Of a stretch of DNA of 64,000 nucleotides, positions 63,846 to 64,000 are shown in pieces. The DNA is from Bombyx mori (taxonomy: Eukaryota; Arthropoda; Insecta; Lepidoptera; Bombycidae). Where the stretch lies: NCBI RefSeq assembly GCF_030269925.1, contig NC_085127.1, forward strand, positions 10,981,501-11,045,500. The letters run 5' to 3'. Position 1 is the first letter of the stretch; the number at the start of each line of letters is the position of its first letter. The position numbers and the translations under genes were made by a program. The notes beneath the pieces are model-generated. The model searched no databases. It was not told the origin of the DNA and was given only the letters and a program-made list of their open reading frames with translations.

Positions 63846-64000
63846 CTGCATTTTGTACCGTATGTTCCATGGGGAGTGCTCTGAGGAATTGTTCGAGATG
63901 ATACCGGCATCTCGTTTTTACCATCGCACCGCCCGCCACCGGAGTAGAGTTCATCCATACTACCTGGAGCCACTGCGGTCATCCACAGTGCGTTTCCAGA
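63846..64000 (-). other. Unassigned sequence at the window end
   Basis: An open minus-strand frame (GNALWMTAVAPGSMDELYSG, GGRCDGKNEMPVSSRT) runs out of the window. It may be an upstream intron/exon junction or part of an interspersed repeat. The composition is GC-richer than intron DNA, but no motif is recognised. Confidence 0.3.

Noticed and set aside
1..64000. CRISPR arrays, prophage, operons or bacterial-type defence systems
   Set aside because: Introns, poly(A) retroelements and animal gene families show this is insect nuclear DNA; no regularly spaced direct-repeat array was seen.

Overview
This is eukaryotic, intron-bearing, AT-rich insect DNA packed with transposable elements. The repeats point to a moth, most likely the domestic silkworm Bombyx mori or a close relative. 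They include many copies of a Bm1-like short repeat, many 3' tails of a BMC1-like LINE, R1-clade and Jockey-type LINEs, mariner, Helitron-type ends and several MITE-like repeats. The species assignment is inference from recognised repeat families; no database search was possible.

Three host genes can be supported. (1) 37238-41341 (+): an intact 1367-residue BTB plus C2H2 zinc-finger protein, the ortholog of the insulator/centrosomal protein CP190. It has a predicted 5'UTR intron and two short upstream ORFs. (2) 46632-45967 (-): an intact, apparently intronless, tail-anchored E2 ubiquitin-conjugating enzyme of the UBE2J2/UBC6 type. (3) 63845-56953 (-): eight phase-compatible exons of a coiled-coil protein whose C-terminal part resembles CEP120. 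This gene runs off the right edge of the window. A possible isolated terminal exon lies at 25343-25573 (+).

Layout. 1-7.6 kb: mostly non-coding, with a 5'-truncated R1-type LINE at 0.85-1.83 kb and scattered SINE/LINE tails. 7.64-8.93 kb: a full-length mariner with an intact transposase. 9-14.2 kb: LINE tails and MITE-like repeats. 14.26-19.6 kb: a nearly full-length R1-clade LINE with an intact ORF2, a UAAUG ORF1/ORF2 junction and a 14-bp target duplication. 20-31.6 kb: LINE fragments, a SINE, and a decayed mariner inside a hAT-like frame. 31.57-36.27 kb: a LINE split by a 3.2-kb Ty3/gypsy-type element with two identical 230-bp LTRs; that element carries decayed pol remnants and a Helitron piece. 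36.9-41.4 kb: Cp190. 42-46 kb: MITE-like and LINE repeats, then Ube2j2. 47.7-54.3 kb: a Jockey-type LINE on the minus strand with one in-frame stop, flanked by shared GC-rich segments in opposite orientation. 54.5-64 kb: LINE tails followed by the Cep120-like gene, whose introns are loaded with SINE, LINE, Helitron and MITE insertions, some only 14-45 nt from splice sites.

I did not find a new enzymatic system. The most interesting signals are the apparently trans-mobilised degenerate LTR element, a 3'UTR stem-loop with a compensatory base-pair change in two R1-type copies, SINE/LINE tail sharing, the repeated acidic S-D/E-W motif in CP190, very short upstream ORFs on two host genes, and a likely GC-AG intron in the Cep120-like gene.
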